64,000 bases of DNA from Himantopus leucocephalus. Lineage: Eukaryota > Chordata > Aves > Charadriiformes > Recurvirostridae. The stretch lies in contig RSEF01000001.1 in assembly GCA_003993805.1 (NCBI GenBank), positions 69,451,192 through 69,515,191 of the forward strand. The letters run 5' to 3'. Both the position numbers and the translations under genes were made by a program. Below are positions 38,001 through 52,200 of this stretch, piece after piece; the stretch's first letter is position 1, and the number at the start of each line of letters is the position of its first letter. Under the pieces are notes generated by a model. The model was not told the origin of the DNA and did not search any database. It saw only the letters and a program-made list of their open reading frames with translations.

Positions 38001-41000
38001 AGCGTTCATGCTTTTTTTGGCATTTAGTTGTACATGACATCACCATGTGGGAAGCCATACGTTAGGGATAAAGCACACACAAACTTGAATTAATTGGCTT
38101 TACAAATGTTAATTCTAAGAAAAACTCTCATCAGATTTGCTCATCATGATAACCAGGTCACATTTCTAAAAAGAAAAAAAACTTTCTTTCCCCTCCTGTC
38201 TTTTTTTTTTAATTGCTCTCTGCACAGCAACTTGATTTTTAGTCTCTAAAGAGCCAGTGTCAGTTTTCATCTAACCAAGTGACTGCTGAGAAGCTTTCTG
38301 TTTATGCTCAACACTGCACCGTCCTCCAAAACGCAGATCCTGGAAGCTTTTGAAAAGACTGATTAAAATTATATTAGCCTCTCTTTTGTGCAGATGACAG
38401 ATCAGTGAGTAGTATTTTGCACCCAATGCATACAAATACTTCTAGCAAAAAATATAACCTTAAAACAAAAATAATTTTTATTTATTAAATTGTGTTATCA
38501 CTACAAAATCTCTAGAAGCAATGAAATGACAGAGAGCCTGAAGGCAAGTGTAACTGCCTAATTAACACAGAGCCTACGCCGTATCCTAGTAACCCAGTTA
38601 TCCACAGGGACTCTCTTCATTGACACATATCCTTAAATGTGCTGTGCTGACAAAGGAAAAATACCCTTGACTGAGATTTAAGTTGTTCAGGTCAGCAGGC
38701 TCGATGCTCCAAAATCGTACTACTTCAAGAAGTAAAAGGAAGTCCCAACCTGCAACACGTAAAAGCAGCTCCTTTGAGAAGTTAATTTACACGACTTTTG
38801 TTACACAAAGCATGATGGAAAATCTGAAAAGACAAGATTTTCAACCAGCGTAATACCATTACTCTATATTGAACTCATAAAACAACAACTTCATTGCTCC
38901 AAGGCCAGATCATAACAATATGCCTGTACACGCTTAATTTTTCAAACAGCTGTATATGAATAAGCAAATAATACTGAAAAGCTCTTGCACAGTCAGATAT
39001 GAAGGCATTTAGTGGTACTCGCAGTGTGTATCACTCAGCAAATCAAGTCACATGAGAGAGAATCTGTCAATGCATTTTCACAGAAAAAGGAGATTTCACA
39101 GAAAAGCTGGGAAAGAGAGCAGAACAGTCCCAGCTACCCCAGCCTTTGAGGCTAAAACTAAGTGCTCACCAAGAGCTGAAAACATGAAAAGGGATGTACA
39201 AAGAGATGGAACAGAAGTTCAAGAAGTACTACTCACTGTAAGTAGACGTTTGAAATAAGTTACCTAAGATTTTTCTTTACAATATGCAAGTGTTATGGGC
39301 CTTGACCTTACTTGGAAAAAGAGAAATCTCCTAAAAATCCCCCTGTAATAAATAGAAAAAAGTCACTGCATAGTAGCAAAGATCATGCCATAAGTTATAC
39401 CCACAGAACTTCCAGAAGACAATTCCCTGGCAAAACTACTAGGGAAGAAGAAAAAAAGCAACACAAGCACTATTTCAAATTTAAAAAAACAACAACAAAA
39501 TAACCAAAACAAAATATACAAACAGACCAACCACCAACAAAACCCAACCACACACTTTTCTGCCCCTTCCCTATAGGCTGTTAGGCCTAGGCATCCACTG
39601 CACAACATCTGAAAATTCAATGCAAATATCTTTACTAGCGATTATGGAATTGCAATAGTTTTAAGAATAATTATGATATCAAGTAGCATGTTTCCTTGTG
39701 TGAGTATCTCAAGATTTAGCAATTAATTCTGGTCTTTTTGTCTTTTTCTACGAAACATCCTCAAAACACGACAAGTAGAGAAATTGCAGTTGCTAGCATC
39801 TTAAGAGAAATGAAACTTGCCCAAAGCCTTTTCTTCCGTGTCCTTAATGCAATACAACAGGACTAATCACCGCTCTTGGAGCACTCTACTGGAAACAGGT
39901 TATCCTGAGCTACTGCCGTCTGAGCTTTCAGACCTGGGGCCAAGTTCATGACCAACACAAATGAGTTCAACTCTATCGGCTCCAGCAAAGTTGCCTCATC
40001 TTTTCCCAGTGCTGAAGTTGGTGCTGTGAGACCACAAGTTACCAGCCAGAGAACAACACCCAAGATACTAAGGTGCGAGTCTTCTATTTCTCTGTACTCT
40101 TAGTCACTCAAGATGTGTGTGGCACTCCAAACTTAAGAGAAAGAAGCTGTGAATACGGAATTCCCCAAGTCCTGGTAATACGACCATCCTGTAATAAGAA
40201 ATGCAGTTTCTGCAAGGCCCTAGAAACTTCATAGCCTCAGTTAACAACAGTAACAACAGAACAAGTAAATAATACGTTAACAAGAGCAGCAGTAATAAAC
40301 CAGAAACGGATCTGCTGTAGGAAACAATGAATATAAAGATAACCAAGAAAAAGAATCCAGGGAAAGTATTCTTACTAGGAATATATATAGAACCAGAAAG
40401 GTAACAACACAACTGTAAAGGACAGAGAAATATATGGAAAGCATTATACAGTCCTACTTTATGGGGCAGTCTGCTCACAGCGTTTTTTACAGGAACAGTA
40501 TCTCTTCAGCAACATCACAAAGTAAAACTTCCTAATTAACATAGTGGAAAATATACTGCAAAGCCAACAATAAAAAGGAGAGGCAAAGAATCTCCTCTTA
40601 TCAAAACTTAACACACAGGATACAAATGAGAAACAGAAACAAGTTGTTGGGAAACAGATCAGTTCCCAAGCACAACTACCAGCAGAGAGTAACCGAGACA
40701 TGTTTCAGAACAATTGAGCATTAACAAAACTGAGCAACCACAGCACGGCCATGCTAGCCTTGGAGAAGACGTTTTTGTTATAATTGACATTTACTGGTGG
40801 CATGAAAAAACACGTATTTTCCTTAAAGGGACAAGGAGAAAAGGAGGTGGGCAAGGCATCACGCACATACAGATAACAACAGTCAAACTCAGCCACATTC
40901 AGTAATAATCACTGCACACTTGTCGCGCTGGCTGCCATAAAGCATCCCATTATGGTTAGATTTTTCAAGATCCTATAGTACAGCACCATGTTAGCTTGGC

Positions 41001-41554
41001 TGTGAATTGTTGGTGAAGCGAATGATGACACTGAAGAGATGTCCTCCTAAATCCTTACTAGGACCTTTCCTTGTCTTTAAGCTCCCTGGGTCATGCCTTC
41101 ACTTCCCCGTATGTTCTACTGTGTGAAGTTGCATAACGTTCCAACCTACATCCATTACTGTTCAGTAGAGCTACAGACACAGGAGTCAGCGAGGGGTTAT
41201 AAATTGCAGAACACACAGACCTATATGCACTGCTCCATCTATCACATCTATCACAGATGGCACTGTTAAAGGCACACTCCACTGAAAAAAACAGGGTCAA
41301 GATGAGAAGCTCCTCAGGTGAATCTCACATCTGGTTAAAACCATGCTGATGCCTATTCACACTGGAGAAAGCAACTGGGAAACAGGGTTGAGATGCATTC
41401 TGGCTGCAGTCTTGGTGACAGTAAAAAAATAATATCCAAGAACAGTAAACATTGGTCTCATAACAAGAATATAGGCTTCTCTTGAATTCAGACCTTGGTA
41501 TTTGTTTGAAGATGATCTGATCTACATTTTAGGACAACCTAGAAGTTTAACCCA

Positions 41555-41868
41555 GTGAAGTGTTGATGAATTCCTTATGTGGGACTCCTCAGGACAGTAC
41601 ACAATATTTTTGGAAGCTGAAACATATACCTCTTAGATTCTCAACTGAATTTAAAGGTGGGGCTTTTCATTCACGATGTTGTCAACAGCTTCAACCTATC
41701 TACATAAACATCATCACAATGAACTTGGTGAAGCACTGAGTTCCTTTCATAGATGGTACTCCTAAGGACAGCACACTATGTTTGGAAGCTGAAACAGCTA
41801 CCCAACTGGATTCTAAACTGAATTTAGAAGTTGGGGGGGTTGATGTCATGAATAGCTTTAACCTTCTA
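41555..41868. repeat. Diverged tandem duplication, 2 units of about 142 bp, period about 172 bp
   Basis: The unit at about 41555-41697 is repeated at about 41727-41868. Shared blocks in the same order include gtgaag near the start, ttggaagctgaaaca, aactgaattta, and finally cagcttcaacc matched by tagctttaacc. Many substitutions and small indels separate the copies, so the duplication is old. I could not assign it to a known repeat family and see no clear third unit. Confidence 0.75.
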
Positions 41869-42431
41869 CTTGAAAAATATTACTGTATTGAAACTGGCCC
41901 TCTGCAGTGTGAATGGGTCTGCCAGTGTTCTCCACAAGGTACCATATATTTGAAGCATCTCCCTTCCCTTTCTGAAATATTCCCAGAGGAAGGAAGTAAT
42001 TCGGTTACATCTAATGAGGGAAAAGGCAGAACTGTGGGTAAGCAAGAGTTCAGTTTTATCAGGAATCATGACACAAGTTCCAAGAATAAAAACACAAATT
42101 GGAGGCAAGGGTGGTGCACATTTCTTATTTGCATATATATAAATGCAAATAAATAGAGACGATTTTTCAAAACAAAGAACAGATCCCTTTCTGATCAAAC
42201 ACACACAACTAATCCCCTTTATTGCATGCTTAGTACAATTTAAAATAATTGCAGGCGGCTTCTGCTGATTTTTCAAAAAAAATCTGCTTATGCGCATCAA
42301 TGTCTCCAAAAAATAAAAATGAAATTACAATGACTGCACATGTTAATAAGTACTTTCACTTTTAGTCCAGATAATGTTAAAATAAACAGTAACACTGGAT
42401 AAAGAAATAACACTGATATACCAATTTCCAT

Positions 42432-42472
42432 AATCATAGAATTGTTAAGGTTGGAAGGGACCTTTAAGATCA
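42432..42472 (-). mobile_element. CR1 LINE 3' terminus cut by the assembly gap
   Basis: The words aatcatagaattgttaagg and ttggaagggacc are the reverse complement of the CR1 3' end, so the element is on the minus strand and its body would lie inside the N run. No CR1 sequence resumes after the gap, so the gap probably hides at least part of this copy. Confidence 0.85.
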
Positions 42473-42572
42473 NNNNNNNNNNNNNNNNNNNNNNNNNNNN
42501 NNNNNNNNNNNNNNNNNNNNNNNNNNNNNNNNNNNNNNNNNNNNNNNNNNNNNNNNNNNNNNNNNNNNNNNN
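42473..42572. other. Assembly gap of 100 N
   Basis: Exactly 100 undetermined bases, the conventional size for a gap of unknown length. It falls beside a CR1 end and is followed at once by an 18-base T run. Distance and relative orientation of the flanks are therefore not established by the sequence. Confidence 0.97.
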
Positions 42573-42574
42573 GG

Positions 42575-42592
42575 TTTTTTTTTTTTTTTTTT
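42575..42592. repeat. Poly(T) tract at the right gap border
   Basis: Eighteen T directly after the N gap. Together with the gap it marks a difficult-to-sequence site; it may be the tail of a minus-strand retroelement lost in the gap. Confidence 0.9.
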
Positions 42593-42820
42593 CACTGAGT
42601 TGGTTCATACTAGCTAGATAGGGAATAGAGAGTAGATTTGTTTCAGGAGTAATTCCCTAGATAATTCCTCTGTGCTGCCTAAACTAAAGAAACTTCCAGA
42701 AAGGAAGGAGCTTTTTGCTCCTTTCCAGGTAGACACACAGAGACAGAAGCAATGGTATTGATGCTTCTGATGCGAGTCCCAAAGAGGACCTGATTGTCCA
42801 TGCTAATTCTTCTTGTTCGG

Positions 42821-42862
42821 TTTTTTTTTTTTTTTTTTTTTCCTTTAATTTTTTTTTTTTTN
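42821..42862. repeat. Poly(T) tracts with one undetermined base
   Basis: Twenty-one T, a short interruption (cctttaa), thirteen further T and an N at 42862. Homopolymer sequence of uncertain length. Confidence 0.9.
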
Positions 42863-45800
42863 AATTGTTTTTTTATTCCACCCAATTCTTGTCTCTACAG
42901 CCCCCAGCACAGTGGCTGTGGAGAGTTTCTGAGGGATTTTTGTTAGAACTAGGTAAGCCTATTTGTTTCAGAAAATCTTTATCCTTGTTTATTTCAAGAG
43001 CTGGAGAGGGCTCACATGGCTTCTGAAACTACTTTAGCTGAAGCGTATTATGGTAATTTGTAACAAAATGGTAGTTTTAGTATGACTGGAAAGGTAAACA
43101 TAAGTGAAGTAAATACTCTTTCTTTAATTACACTTCTGTTAGATCAGATGTCTTAAGCAACTTCATATCTTAAACATTAATATTTCTAGTGTCATATAAA
43201 ACCCCAAGGTGCTAAAATATTTGTTAAATCTCTCATTTTAAAAACCAAACCCAGTTACTGTCTGTTTTTATATTTTGACTGAACAGTGATGAGGTAAGGC
43301 TTACAGACTTTTTCATGGCAGCCTTATTAGAGCACAAGAGTATTAGATGTAGCAGAAACCTGTTACAGGTTTGAGCAACCAGAGGTGAATCTCTCAAAAG
43401 CTGCTTTAGATTGTGCATCTCCATAACTTGCTAAAAGCCTTTATATGAATAAGAAATACTTTCATATGCAAGAAGTCGGTATGGTGCTAAAAGCATCTGC
43501 TTTGCCTGGCTGTCACTTTCTTAATTTCACAAATAGCCTTGGCACAGTCGCCTTCCATATTTTAGAGTCCTGTGGCCTTTTACTTAAGTATTGATTGGAA
43601 CTTACGGCTTTGCCATCTCCTCTTTCAATGTACACTTATTTCTGAGAGAACAGTAAGAAAACCTGATGTGCACAAGCTCTTTCTTGAAATGGTGAGGGAG
43701 GAGAGAGAATAACTTCTACTCTGTAGTTTATTTAATGTATTTATGGGCTGACAGTGCATCACAAGGACATATTCCGTATGTGATATAAATTTTTTCAGCT
43801 TTCTTGTCCCACAATTCAAAAATACATTGGTATTAAGTCAGTTCCTAAGTGCTTAGGGAGTTCATTCAAGTGTTTCTGCAGGTACAGCGTTGGTTTTATA
43901 GGTTTTGGAAGTTGGGGTCCTTTTTCTCTTTTCACAGCACCTCTAGCTCTGTATACAGAAGGCATCACTTTTCAGAAAAGTCTCAAAACAGTTATGTGGA
44001 CTACTCAATAACCAAGATTTTAACTGCTAAGGAGTTATTTACGAATGTGGGAAACTTAAGGATAACTTTCTTTTACCATATTTCCTTGACTCGTTCCGTA
44101 ACTGTCAGGCAGGACTGTTTACTCACGGTACTGCAAATATGGTCTGTGCCAACAATGTTTCAAAAAATGGCTGGCCTCGTGCCAGCACCATTATCCTGTC
44201 ATTATTCTGACAATAAAGAAATGCAGATGTGCCCCGGTTCATACTGTCTGAAACACTGAAGAATTAAGAACGATCAAAGTACATCTGATAGGATTTTGGC
44301 ACAACCTTATCTCAGGGGAATCTGGAGGGGAGGGTGGGGTTGGTTCAGCTCCCTTTTACATCAGCTTATTGTATTCTCAACAATGCTGGCTCATTTGTGT
44401 TGGTAATGGATCTAGTGGCAAAAATGGGCTTTCAGGTACTAAATTCATAATTTTATAAAAATGATGTTTTATAAAATGGGAAGTTTTCCCCCAAAATGTC
44501 ATCATTTGAAAAGTCTGTATGCTTGTAACTGTACTTCTCCGTAAATGCCCAGGCGTTATAGTAAATGGATAACTGTGTGATGTTCTCATCAACGCTGGGG
44601 GCTTAAACATCTTTGCACCACTAACCTTTCTTAGCTCTTTAAAGTGTCTGGAAGACTTCAGCGCTAGGACTCTTAGGTTTTTCAGGCCCTGCTTCCTACC
44701 TTCTTTCAAGTTGCTGGAGATTGCTTGTACCACAGTTTAATCTTAATACATGTTCTTGACTTAAACTATGAATCCTGTGAGAGATTGAGCATTGGAGTAA
44801 AAGCTGTTCCTTTGTACCATAAAGCTTATTTTAATGTTTTGAATTTGTTGCGGTGAAGGCTGTGTGAGCCAGTCTGTGTTTGCTGTTGGGGCAGTGCTGT
44901 TCTAAATAGTAAGTAAACTTCACTTGATGTGACTGGTTTACCCTGTCTGCACATAAAATTCTTTCAGGCAGTGGAGTGTTCAAGAGATGTGGGCAATAAT
45001 TTTGAGCCTTAGCTGGCCAACAGGGAAGTTCTGGAGGACCTGAGAGGGAATGAGAATTGATGTAGACCAATAGCACTTCCCTTTAGCAAAAGTAAGATAT
45101 GTAAAGTAGATTTGATGCTGCTGGCACCAAATATGGGCCAAACTGGCATGTTCCCAGGGAGGTGGGACTGAGATCTTTGTGTAATACTTGACACTGGTGA
45201 GTGTCCTGGCTTACGTGGGGGAAACTTCCAGTGCTCCTCAAAAAGTACCTGTCATCTTAGTATCCGTTAGCTTATTTTACATCTGGGAAACATGGGCCTC
45301 AGAGAGACTCAAATGAAATAAGAAATTTGGGAGAAGAAATTGTAGTGAAGTTTTCAGAGCAGCGTGTCTCAGTTAATATGCCATGCCAGGCCTTTGATTC
45401 CTGAAAGTGGCGTTAGAGATGCCTTTTACAGAACTCTCCATGTACCCCCTGATTTAAATCTATTGCTTTGATCAATAGTCAGATCTTTCCAAAGTATCTA
45501 CTTAGCTGAAAATATTGAATAAATAATAACGGTATTGAAAGAAGACACTTGACGTACTAGCAGGGGAAGAAAAACTGCCCCCACAAACATTTTACCCTTT
45601 TAATAAGACAGAAAATGGATTTTGCAGATTGGTTATTCAAAAAGGCTTTTTATTACTGTGATTGTTATTCCATTAGTAATTTGATTGAGAGAAGATCTCT
45701 TGAGTCTGCAAAGAAGGAAGAGAATACAGACTTTAATACTTGTATTTTTGTGTACAAACAATTTGAGCTCAGAGTGATTTACATAGTGTTTTCTCAGTTT

Positions 45801-46246
45801 TTAAATGCAGTGGAGAGAACCTTTCCATTATTTACCTCTTGCTGCAGAGTGAGGCCCGTTGTATTAATTATCTTACAAAGACTTTCTAGAGCTTTGAATT
45901 AGCACTGCAAGATCTCATTTAATTTCTTGTTCCCTATAATTTCGTAGTTTCCAGCTACAGGTGTTAATTATTGCGCTCTTTGTGGAGGTGGCTGCATGCT
46001 TCCTTCATTTAAGGAGGATTTTTTTAAAGCTCATCCACAGGTCCCTTTGAGTTCCTTCTGAAGATTTGCTTTTGTAAAGATTGACATTTTAGTGGAAAAT
46101 TAGGTGACAGAGAGGCTTGCCAAAGAAGATGTATGGGATGTCTCTCCTGTCTAATCCTGATGGATACCAAAGTATGCAAAACCTGGAGAGAGAGACTATT
46201 TCTTGCTGATTGCTTTGACTACTGTCTTCCTATTATGGCTATTTAC

Positions 46247-46266
46247 CTTTTTTTTTTTTTTTCCCC
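46247..46266. repeat. Poly(T)/pyrimidine tract
   Basis: A T run followed by cccc. No associated retroelement body was recognised. Confidence 0.8.
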
Positions 46267-49200
46267 TTCTGTGAGAGGAATTCAACAATATAATCATGTT
46301 TAAAAATTGTTTGAGGTTTTTGGTTATGTCCAAGATGGTTCTGTGCAAAGCAGGCTTGGACGTTGAAGGGTTTGCTACTTCATGCAAACACTGCTATGCT
46401 GCTGGTTCCAAAACCAGCAGTTCTGTTTTCATAGCGCTGCTGCTGAGCTCGTGTGTCCTGCCAGGCCTGGGGTACCCAGAAAGGGGTTCGTGCAGGCTGT
46501 GTTCCCGCTTTCTTCCTAACTCATTCTCCTACCACACCAGTTTAGGTAGCCCGTGCATGGGCAAAGAAGAGTTGATCTACTGACAGAAAAGCATCTATTT
46601 ACTGACAAGTGATGCAATCTGTATGCCATAGTATTTACCGTTAAGAGACTATACTGATTCCTAAAGGTATTTTTCATATTGGTGGTTTTAATATGGTATT
46701 TTTTATAAGCACAAATACAAAGAACAATAACTTTACAAGGCCAGAGGTGAATTGGACCCCTCAGTATTGTTTGCTTCATTCTCTAATGTTGTTATGGTTT
46801 CAGTGAAGAGGCGATTCAATCAAGTACTGTTTCGACTGTGCTTTTAAATTCAAGCCATCATAGTAGTGAGGAAGGAAGAGATAATAAGCACTCAATTCAT
46901 AAAAGTTGTCTGACATGTCTGTGGCGCGAGCTGGGGCCGCAGGAGGCAGAATGCCTTTTGTAGCAAATAAGCAGCATTCTGGCTGTCTTTGTCAGTTCAT
47001 TTGCATTGGGAGCTAAATGTTTGGAAGTACATTTTACATAGGCAGGAAAAAACCTAAATGTAAAATAGCAATCCTGAAGTCTTGAAGGCAAAGAGGATTA
47101 CCTCGTATAGAGTTTCTCAATGCTTGTGCCCTATTTTTTATTATTTTTTACCATTTAACATGATCAAATCTGGGTTTATGCCATAATGAACAGTTTAAGA
47201 AGAAAAAGTGTAAAGACTGCTTGGGTGATCATTCAGAAAACTGGTAAGTCTTGAGGCACTTGAAGTCAGCAGTGCCCCGGTTTTGAAATAGAGACAAAAT
47301 GGAGAATGAGTCATTCCCCACTGCAAACAAAAGGCGTATTACTGGACTGAACAGACAAAGCTGATCTTCCCCCTTCCAAAGCTTGTACTGGTGGGAAATT
47401 GTCAGGATTTTCATCTTTTCCACCAAATCACGACTCAGAAATAATGAGGGTTTCTAACTTCAGTGTCAAAGTGGCTAGTATTTTAGGGAGAATATTGCTA
47501 CATCATCTCTTATTCATTGTTCTGATTGGCATGGCTAACTGCATATGATTTTTAGCATTATTGAACCTTAAGTTCTTTGAAACTCTGCTGTCTTTGACTA
47601 ACTAGGGAAATCTTGCCACCCTTCAATGATAAGGTGTTTTGAAGTCATGGTAAATGATTGAAATCACTTTTCACTTGTGACACAACCTGGTTTTTAAATG
47701 CTGATACAGAGTTAAAAAAACCCCAACAACTTTCATGAACAAAATCATTCTAGCTTTCAGAGTTCTGATTTCAAGGCAAAAAGTCCAGTCTTGTCCAGTT
47801 GATCTTAAAAAGCTGTCCTATTTTTTCTGTTTTCAGTGGGTGGCAGGCCCATATACAGTAGAAAATAAATCAGGTCACCTATATCTCAGCAGCATGCTCC
47901 ACATGTCCTGTTGTAGTTCCTAGTTCATAAATAAAACTGAAATACTGTTACCAAGTATCTAATGACTTTGCCCCCAATGAAGACATTTGTAAGATGGGAT
48001 CCCCAAAGTATAAAGGTCATTCTTATTTAAAATGTTATTCAAGCCTTCATTATCAAGGAGGAAGAAAATTCTATTTATAAGTTTTATCTATACTGATGGC
48101 TAAATTTTTATTTGTCCAGATGTTTCTCTATATACATGTTTCTCTCCATATATGTATATAGGTGTCTAAATACATATTTAATAAATGTGTGTATATAGTA
48201 AACTTTCATTAATTTAAACATTAATTTATTGACCACTTGAGAACTTCCTGCCTTTAAAACTTTTGTTTACCTTGACTATGTAAAAAGTAACCTTAAAAAT
48301 TAAAAGATTAGGTTCTAGAAGTTATCACAGGTAACCTGTTTTTTTAGTTTCACTTTTTGCTCTTAGTTGGAATTCACTTCCCAGAGCTGCTTTTGCTGTT
48401 CCTTGTCCTCCCATGATACTCTTACCTACACCATTGCAATCACAATAGCTTCCTGTGTAGAAGACTTCAAACTAGGAAGTTTATTTTTAAATCCGCAAAA
48501 AAGAGTGCATTCTTGAATGTAAGTTTATTAGAACTTTAACTGTATCTGTCAGCAATTGAGTAAAATTGGAAACAGGTGATTTAGCACTTTTGCAGTGTGA
48601 TCCATTCCCATCCTCCTGCCCTGTAGGTGCAGCCCCGTCCCCCCAGAAGTTGAAAGCTGTGCTTCCATTTCAGTAAATTCATTCCTCAGAAAATGCTTCG
48701 AAATCAACTTCACTAAATTTGATTTGAATTGCTTGCATGTCAGTGTGGATTTCTTTCTCTACTTTCTGTTGAGAGGTAATGGTTGGAATAGGAAATGAAT
48801 CTGGTAAGTAATGGAGTAGCTAAACATTTAACCAGGACTGCTTCATGAAATGTTGTGTTTAACATTATTTTTCAGTGTGATGAATGTTTTGTTTTAATAC
48901 TCCATAAGCTGTTCTTTTGGCAGAGATTTTTTTGCCTTTGAAAAATCTTGATGTAGACGAATACTACAGAAACTTGGTTTAATCAGTCATTAGTTCAGTT
49001 GCAGTTAATGATTTGGCATAATCTGTTTTTTCAAACACTTTCTGTGCTGCTTTGCAGATGTTTAAACTGTGTCCTCTGGAGTCTGCAATAAGTAGCTGGC
49101 AGGATGTGTACCATTTTTATTTTAATAATCAACAGAGGTGCAGTCTGTTTTCTAAGTACTTTCTAAACCTACTTCCCATTCAGACAGTTATGTGCCAGGG

Positions 49201-52200
49201 ACTTGAATTATCTGATTTCCATGCTCCTGTCTCTTGTTAAGCAATTTAAGCATGGCCTTGCTAGGTTTGATCAGAAATCACTCACAATCAGAAATACAAT
49301 ACTCGGCCCCCTTTCAGAGAACGGTGGGTGCTGTTGGGACTGCTCTGCTTGACCCATCTTACAATTCCTTCTCTTTATGTTGACCCTCGCTGACCTAGAC
49401 CTTTTTCTTTTGTGTCCATTTTGTTTCCCCTCTTTTTTTGTCTGTCTTTCCCTACGGGAGGCTCTTAAGCTGGTTAGAGAGGAATATCAGTCTGTCTCTA
49501 AGGGGAAGGCTAGTAGGAATAGTGGTCATTAAAAAAAAAAAAGACATTAAGCTTCCATTGGAATAGGGAGGCGGGGAGGTCCTGTTTCATCAGCATCACT
49601 GCCAGGTCAGCTGTGCCCACGTTCAGGCCCTGCCAAACTTGTCCATGGTGCAGGTAGTCTGTATGGAGTATGCACTGTGTGTGCCCTTTTCCTGTGACTC
49701 TAATGCAACGTGAAGCTCTTTCCAGTTGACATGAACTCTTTCTTGATATCTCTGGACTTCTACCAGGCCCTGGAGACTCCTCAGCACAGTGCTGCCCCAC
49801 AGCAACCAAGCTGCCTCGTTGAGCCCCTGCTGTACAACCCTCGGTGCCCCATGTGCGTGGTGGATGGTCCTGCTGCTCGTTCCCAAGTCTGCAGACCTCC
49901 TGAATCCCTGTTGATGGAGTTGAGGTGTTTCCCTTGCTGTATGCACAGGTCATTGGGTGATCTGCCTGGATTCTTCCCTCTCTGCTCAAGGGTGGGAGGG
50001 AAGCGTATATTCAGTCTGCTGGATTGCAGCAATTCCCCTCACTCTTTCAGTAATGCTGGCGGAGGTTCTTACTGCTCCTTTTCCCTTTGTTTCTTAATCT
50101 CCATCCTTCCTCCGTCCAACAGTTTCTACTCCTGGCCCTGGACAACCCATGCAGCCACAGTGCTGGAAGGAGAAAGCTTGACCAGAGAACACTTACAAGT
50201 GCGCAGCTGAAGCATGTCCTGTGTGAATGGTGTTATGGGAATACCTTCTTCTAGTGTAGTCGAAATATTTCCATTTTGATGTTTCTCAGACACCTGTCGC
50301 TTCTGGATTTTGCTGGAAATAGCACATGAACAGACTTCCTTGTAAAACTGGCTATGCGTATCTGTGTGACAGCAAAACGAGGTCACAAAATGCTTTATTT
50401 TGTTTATACATAATCTTAAGGAGCACAGCAGCATACCATGTGTCATCAGTTCAGGTTTTTCACTACTAGCTGGTTGACCAATTTGACTTAAATCTTGAGA
50501 ACCTTGAACCTGACAAAGTATTGAGCTTTTCAAGTTGGAACAACGCTTATTTTGAAAAAGTTTGAGCACATATCAGATCTCCTCTTGCTTCCCAGAAAAG
50601 TAGAAGTAAATTTTACAAAGCACATGTAATGTTAAGACTCGCTAGTACTTTGCAGCAAGGCTGACTTAAATTTTAAATATATACTTTCAGCAGAATATTT
50701 AAGAATCATTAAAAATGAAAAGAGTAATTTACCTTTAATGCTGGTTGGAGTTAGAATTTTCCTTTTTTGGCACGTTTGTTGGATTAATGAACCTTAGGTG
50801 CTTTAGGTAGACTACTTCCAGATTTACATGAGCTAGCAGCTAAAACCTCTGTCTTGTTCTGCATATAGAAAGGCAGATATGTTTCTCTTTTCAATGTTAA
50901 TATCTCTGGTTCCTCTGTGTGTTGGCTTTGGACAAGTGATGCTCTGTCACCATCAACAAGGACTAAGTGCAAAGTAGCTTCTGACTGCCTGTGGCATTCT
51001 CAAAACACAGCGTGTTCTTAAGAATAGTTTTGTGTAAATTGATGCTGTAATTGTATATTCCAGATACGTGGTCAAGCTGCATTTTTTTGAATAGTGAGCA
51101 AAATGATGAGCAGAGGATGCACCCTCATCCAGTTCTGACTCTGTCATGGCCTAAGATCTCCATGTAAAAGCAGGTGATATCATTGGGAGGAGTGGGGTTG
51201 TGTCCCATTCTGTGTTAGAGAAATTCACCCTGCTTTCAGCCAGAATGGGTTGCATCACTGTCTACATGTAGCTGAATTGCAGATTTGCATCAATAAAAAA
51301 TTAATGACTTACAGCACTGTCTAAATTAAATATTTAAACTTCTCCATTGTGCCCCAACCTTATTGTTGTAAGAAGAATTCCAATGTTTAAAGTTTGTCAT
51401 CTATATTGAGTGGGTCCTCTCAGAAAACACTTGATTTCTATGTTAAGTAGCTTAATTGCCTTAAAAGTTTCTGAATTAAAAGCCGTATTCAATTAGCTAT
51501 TTGCTAATTCTGTAACGTACACCAGAGCTGAGCTAACTACAGTTTTGCTAAAAATAAATAATCCTTCAGAATTTCAGCTGGACAGTATTTGACAGTCCTA
51601 CTTTTGAAATCATGAGCCGTGCCTGTTGCAAGAATACTTACCTGCAACTGAGTCTGAAAGGCTTTATTTCGGAGGAGAGAATATTGAATTTAGGGGTAGA
51701 AGGAAGTTGGGGTTTAAATTGTGTTTCCTGCTCATGGAAGGAAGAATGGCTAAGAGCAAAATATTTTTGTACTAAACCATTTCTCTTGATTTAATCTTCT
51801 GCCAATAGCAAAGAAGGGAGTTTGAGTGTGTTTCTAGGAGCACAAAGTAGATCCTTTGTTAATTTAGATAAATGTTAATTTAGGATAGGTTTGGTGGGAT
51901 TAATAAATCAACCAACTAGCTGAACATGCTTTAGCAGGTGTGTTTTACTTTTGTTCCTCACTAAAAGATTGTGTAGTGGCATGTGCAAATACTCTATTTA
52001 ATATTCCTTGTAACTTTCAAGGTAAGTGAGCTTATGTTTGTAGTGTAACTGAACTGTTAGTACTAGTATCCACTATTTGTTCCTTAACCAAAAGAGGGAG
52101 ATGGCTTGAAAAAGTAAAAGCAGGTGATATTTATTGACTGTAGTCTTCACTGTATGGACAACATAAACATAAGATTATTTAAAGGAAGGTGTAGCTCAGT

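Larger units (their letters stand above)
30782..42472 (-). other. Upstream intron or 5' flank of the gene
   Basis: About 11.7 kb with no convincing exon. The minus-strand reading needs an upstream exon ending in phase 1. A signal-peptide-like frame at 34417-34241 is the only candidate I can offer, and it lacks a good donor. Other contents are a hairpin at 31986-32032, a GC-richer patch at 36230-36350 without CpG-island character, and a diverged tandem duplication at 41555-41868. A short CR1 end abuts the N gap. Confidence 0.6.
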
